From assembly GCA_037576215.1 (NCBI GenBank), contig JBANDB010000006.1, positions 3,720,001-3,784,000 of the forward strand: a stretch of DNA of 64,000 bases. The letters run 5' to 3'. How positions within the stretch are numbered: position 1 is the first letter of the stretch; each line of letters begins with the position of its first letter. The translations under genes and the position numbers were made by a program. Source of the stretch: Armillaria gallica (Eukaryota; Basidiomycota; Agaricomycetes; Agaricales; Physalacriaceae). The notes beneath the pieces were generated by a model. That model saw nothing but the letters and a program-made list of their open reading frames with translations, was not told the origin of the DNA and did not search any database. This document shows positions 61,301 to 64,000 of the stretch, one piece after another.

Positions 61301-62635
61301 TACAACAATCGGGTCTACGTACCCCGAAAACACCCCCTCCAAGGAGAGATCATCTCCCAGTACCATGATCACATCACTGCCAGACATCCAGGAATCGAAA
61401 AAACGAAGGAACTAGTACTCCGCGATTACTGGTGGCCCAAAATGAAGAAGGATGTCAAAGCCTATGTTAAAGGCTGCAAAACCTGCCAGTGGACAAAGTC
61501 GAGCAACCAGGCCAAGGCAGCTCCCCTTCACCTGAACGAGGTCCCAGTCAGACCATGGACACACATCTTCATAGACATGGTCACTGGCCTGCCCGACTCC
61601 AATGGACACAACGCGATCCTCATGGTGGTCAACCGATTTTCCAAGGCCATCATCCCGGTTGCCTGCAATACAGAACTCTCAGCAGAGGGATGGGCATGAA
61701 TCCTGCGAGATCACGTCTATGTGCACCATGGAATGCCACAGGTGGTCATTTCTGACCAGGGCCCACAGTTCGTTTTCAAATTCATGAAGGAACTATATAG
61801 GATGTTGGACATCACCCCAAATGCATCCACTGCCTTCCACCCACAGACAGATGGACAGACCGAACAGGTCAACCAAGAAGTCGAAAAGTACCTTTGCATC
61901 TTCGTCAATCACTGACAGACTGACTGGAGTGACTGGCTTGCGCTCACTGAGTTCGCACACAACAACCACATTCACAGCGCAACAGGCAAGAGTCCGTTCA
62001 TGGTCCTCTATGGCAGGAACCCTCAGATCATTCCCAACTCTCCCAGATCGACCCCATTCTCAAACCCTGCCACCGAAGACTTCATTAAAAACATGACCAC
62101 GGTTCATGCCACCACCCAAAAGGCACTCGAAGAGGCCACCAGAAGGATGAAGGCCCAGTACAACAAAAAGAAATGTGCCGCCCACCCATATCAGATTGGT
62201 GACCATGTATGGCTCAATGCCACAAACCTCCACCTTCCCCATCCAAAAAGGAAACTCAATGACAAGCACGTCAGGCCTTTCCTAATCTTGGACAAAGCCA
62301 GCACTTCCACCTACAAGCTCAAGCTTCCACCGCACTGGAAAATCCACCCACGCTTCAACAAAAAACTCCTGACCCCATTTATACCACCAGCATTTCCCAA
62401 TCAGGAACTACTGCCACCACTGCCACCCGACCTCATTGAAGATGAAGACAAATACAAAGTCAAGGAGGTCCTCAACTCACGGCCCTGACAAGTCCGAGGA
62501 TGACAGGGGCAGAAGTCCAGGATGGTAACTGACTACTTTGTCAAATGGAAAGGATGGACCCGCGAACACAACTCATGGGTACATGACGACAACATGGAGC
62601 ACACACAGGAAGCAATTGAAGACTATGAAAACTGA
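58329..62635 (+). pseudogene. Chromovirus pol: PR, RT, RNase H, IN, chromodomain
   Basis: Protease: KALIDSGCMESAIN with the D-S/T-G active site near 59235. RT: KSPFASPFFFVKKKDG, KLDICWGYNN and MFFGLTNSP, with catalytic IYLDDILIFSKD at 60299. RNase H: VKADASEGVVGAVLS, NYEIYDKELLAI and IWTDHQNLQYF. Integrase: HH-CC finger (HDHITARHPG, CKTCQW), then the core IFIDMVTGLP, VISDQGPQFV and EQVNQEVEKYL. Chromodomain: DYFVKWKGWTREHNSWV near 62540. The RT active site is intact, but about 15 TGA stops interrupt the frame from 59586 to 62503, and one frame change lies near 61105. Family Arg positions have also become Cys or Trp (DYCKLNE, NNIWIKE). Confidence 0.93.
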
Positions 62636-62871
62636 ATCAGTCAGATACACAGATCGAAAATTGTAACCCCAGACGGGGAGGCGGGATGCGTAGCCCACCT
62701 CTGCCTCTCCTGCAACCACCTACATGAAATTCCTTCTCTTCATTCGGCCCCTCCATGTGGGGACAAAGAAAAGAGAATCGCAGACATTTAGGCTGTGGCA
62801 CTAACATTGTGTCCAGCATTGCAGTGACGCGGACAGAGGACTCAGCATATGGGCAGTCAGGACGCCTGCCT

Positions 62872-62884
62872 TAACAGGGGGGGT
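62872..62884 (+). other. Polypurine tract
   Basis: An aggggggg-type run ends a few bases before the right LTR start (62887), the usual position of the plus-strand primer. Confidence 0.8.
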
Positions 62885-62886
62885 GA

Positions 62887-63251
62887 TGTTACAATTTTTC
62901 CCTTTCTTTGATCTTATCTTGTTATCTTATCTCAGCATCTCAGCACAACACACAGTTCTCAAAGCCATATTATACGACTTCAGCTTTCCAAACACGACCC
63001 CAGACTTCCATTCCTCTTGACAGAACAATGGGTCTATTTTTAGCATTGCAGTATATAAGTAGGATAGCTCTCTGCCATGTACCCTAGCTTTGAGCTAAGT
63101 TTAATCTTATGGACTTCACTCCCCTTCACTGAAGAGTCTAAGCATTATACTGCCTCACTGTAACAAGCTCTATGGTTCCATTGACCTGCCCAAAGTGAGA
63201 GGCAGTGTTCGTTGGACACCTTGTTTGTTATTCCCGAGTCCGTCCATAACA
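62887..63251 (+). repeat. 3' LTR (365 bp)
   Basis: Starts TGTTACAA and ends CATAACA. It is the same length as the left LTR, with about 19 differences, most at CG/TG/CA positions. Confidence 0.95.
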
Positions 63252-63256
63252 ATAGT
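63252..63256. repeat. Target site duplication, right copy (atagt)
   Basis: Matches 54818-54822 exactly and directly follows the LTR end. Confidence 0.93.
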
Positions 63257-64000
63257 TGTCAGGCATGCTGGCATAGCAATGAAAGGCTTCAATGAGAAGG
63301 GGGGATATCTGAGTATGTATTTGTGAATAGCACTCTAGACATACCAACAATGATAAGTGGATGGTGATTGTAGTAGGTAGAAACCTCCTCAACTCTTTAT
63401 ATACCATGAGTGTGTGGATTATATATATTTATTGGACTAATGGGCCCTGTCACCCCCCCTCCATATGGTAAAACAGTCATAACAATGTTTACTCACCGTG
63501 TTTTATTCTCAGAACTACCAGGTTTAAATATATCATGGGTTTATCTGGGAATGATTACTTATTAATAAGGAAACTGACATCACATTGATAACAAGGACAT
63601 CAATAGGCAGTAGTACATTTACAATCTTAAAGTTAGGTCAGCTTTCATATGTCTTGACCATCATCCAGTTCTAAACACCATTGTAACTTTATAAAAGATG
63701 AGACACATAGCACTGGACCTGTTGATGCAACTCTGATCTCTCTGTTTCCTGAAGATGGTGATGAACCAATGTTAATTTTACAGAGATATGATGTCTAATA
63801 CAAAGATGAGACATCTGAGCAGTGAAGAGAATGAGTAGTTGCCTGTAGTCCTGTTCCAGCCCCCTTCTTATATGTAATATAGCAAATGTAGTTTCAAATG
63901 CACTGATTCTAATGCAGAAACCACAATTTCAAGCATTGCTATACAGGCATTGAGACAAAAGGGTAAGCAGATCTGCTAGAGTAACAGGAGCACAATGGGA
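63257..64000. other. CpG-poor non-coding flank
   Basis: The continuation of the pre-insertion sequence. It has almost no CG dinucleotides and no supported gene or transposon domain. Confidence 0.4.

Larger units (their letters stand above)
54823..63251 (+). mobile_element. Complete Ty3/gypsy chromovirus (Tf1/sushi-like), 8.4 kb, inactivated
   Basis: A structurally complete LTR retrotransposon: left LTR 54823-55187, self-priming PBS, gag, pol (protease, RT, RNase H, integrase, chromodomain), polypurine tract and right LTR 62887-63251, flanked by atagt repeats. The order and the C-terminal chromodomain identify a chromovirus. The PBS points to the Tf1-like self-priming branch. About 17 in-frame TGA stops and one or two indels make it non-autonomous. 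The LTRs differ at about 19 of 365 positions (5.2%), so the insertion is not recent. The GC-rich coding sequence contrasts with the AT-rich flanks. Confidence 0.95.

Noticed and set aside
57108..62503. TGA read-through or altered genetic code in the chromovirus
   Set aside because: Host genes in the same window end with TGA normally, and all these sites are former CGA candidates. Mutation explains them without recoding.
1..64000. tRNA, rRNA or CRISPR array
   Set aside because: I saw no cloverleaf with A/B boxes, no rRNA-like sequence and no regularly spaced short repeats.

Overview
This window looks like nuclear DNA of a mushroom-forming basidiomycete (Agaricomycetes). The evidence is dense genes with many 48-60 nt GT-AG introns, an agaricomycete-type F-box protein, and basidiomycete transposon families (a MULE with SWIM finger, a Tf1/sushi-like chromovirus, a degenerate LINE). 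I saw no rRNA, tRNA or CRISPR.

Layout. 1-4.0 kb: no confident gene, one short diverged repeat. 4.0-18.2 kb: gene-dense host DNA with a HET-domain protein (-), a 17-exon S1/P1 nuclease (-), class 1A dihydroorotate dehydrogenase (+), an HMG-box factor (-), a WGR-type PARP (+), an FAD-dependent amine-oxidase-like protein (-) and the spliceosomal protein MFAP1 (-). 18.2-22.0 kb: a dead LINE inserted directly upstream of MFAP1. 22.9-45.2 kb: a secreted DJ-1/PfpI protein, an F-box protein, a CorA-type Mg2+ transporter, RRP36, a very large multi-pass membrane protein of unknown function, a DUF2235 protein, NUS1, phosphoacetylglucosamine mutase (AGM1), alpha-SNAP (SEC17) and the glutamine amidotransferase DUG3. 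45.3-64 kb: a CpG-poor transposon graveyard holding a degenerate MULE transposase, a decayed multicopy protein of unknown function, a truncated Ty3/gypsy fragment split by a 1.7 kb LTR-like insertion, and a full-length 8.4 kb Ty3 chromovirus with 365-bp LTRs and a perfect 5-bp target duplication.

The host genes are mostly housekeeping: pyrimidine and UDP-GlcNAc synthesis, dolichol synthesis, splicing, ribosome biogenesis, vesicle fusion, glutathione turnover, DNA damage signalling and Mg2+ transport. They do not form an obvious pathway cluster. Several are divergent pairs with short shared promoters.

Three things stand out. (1) The S1/P1 nuclease places zinc-ligand residues on microexons of 5, 7 and 7 nt, so ORF calling breaks it. 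(2) The chromovirus carries a 13-nt self-priming site complementary to its predicted transcript start, and about 17 in-frame TGA stops that all fit CGA-to-TGA changes, a methyl-CpG deamination footprint. (3) Many host genes carry isolated 1-nt indels in or near homopolymers. These are more likely assembly errors than true gene decay, so the affected entries are called as genes.
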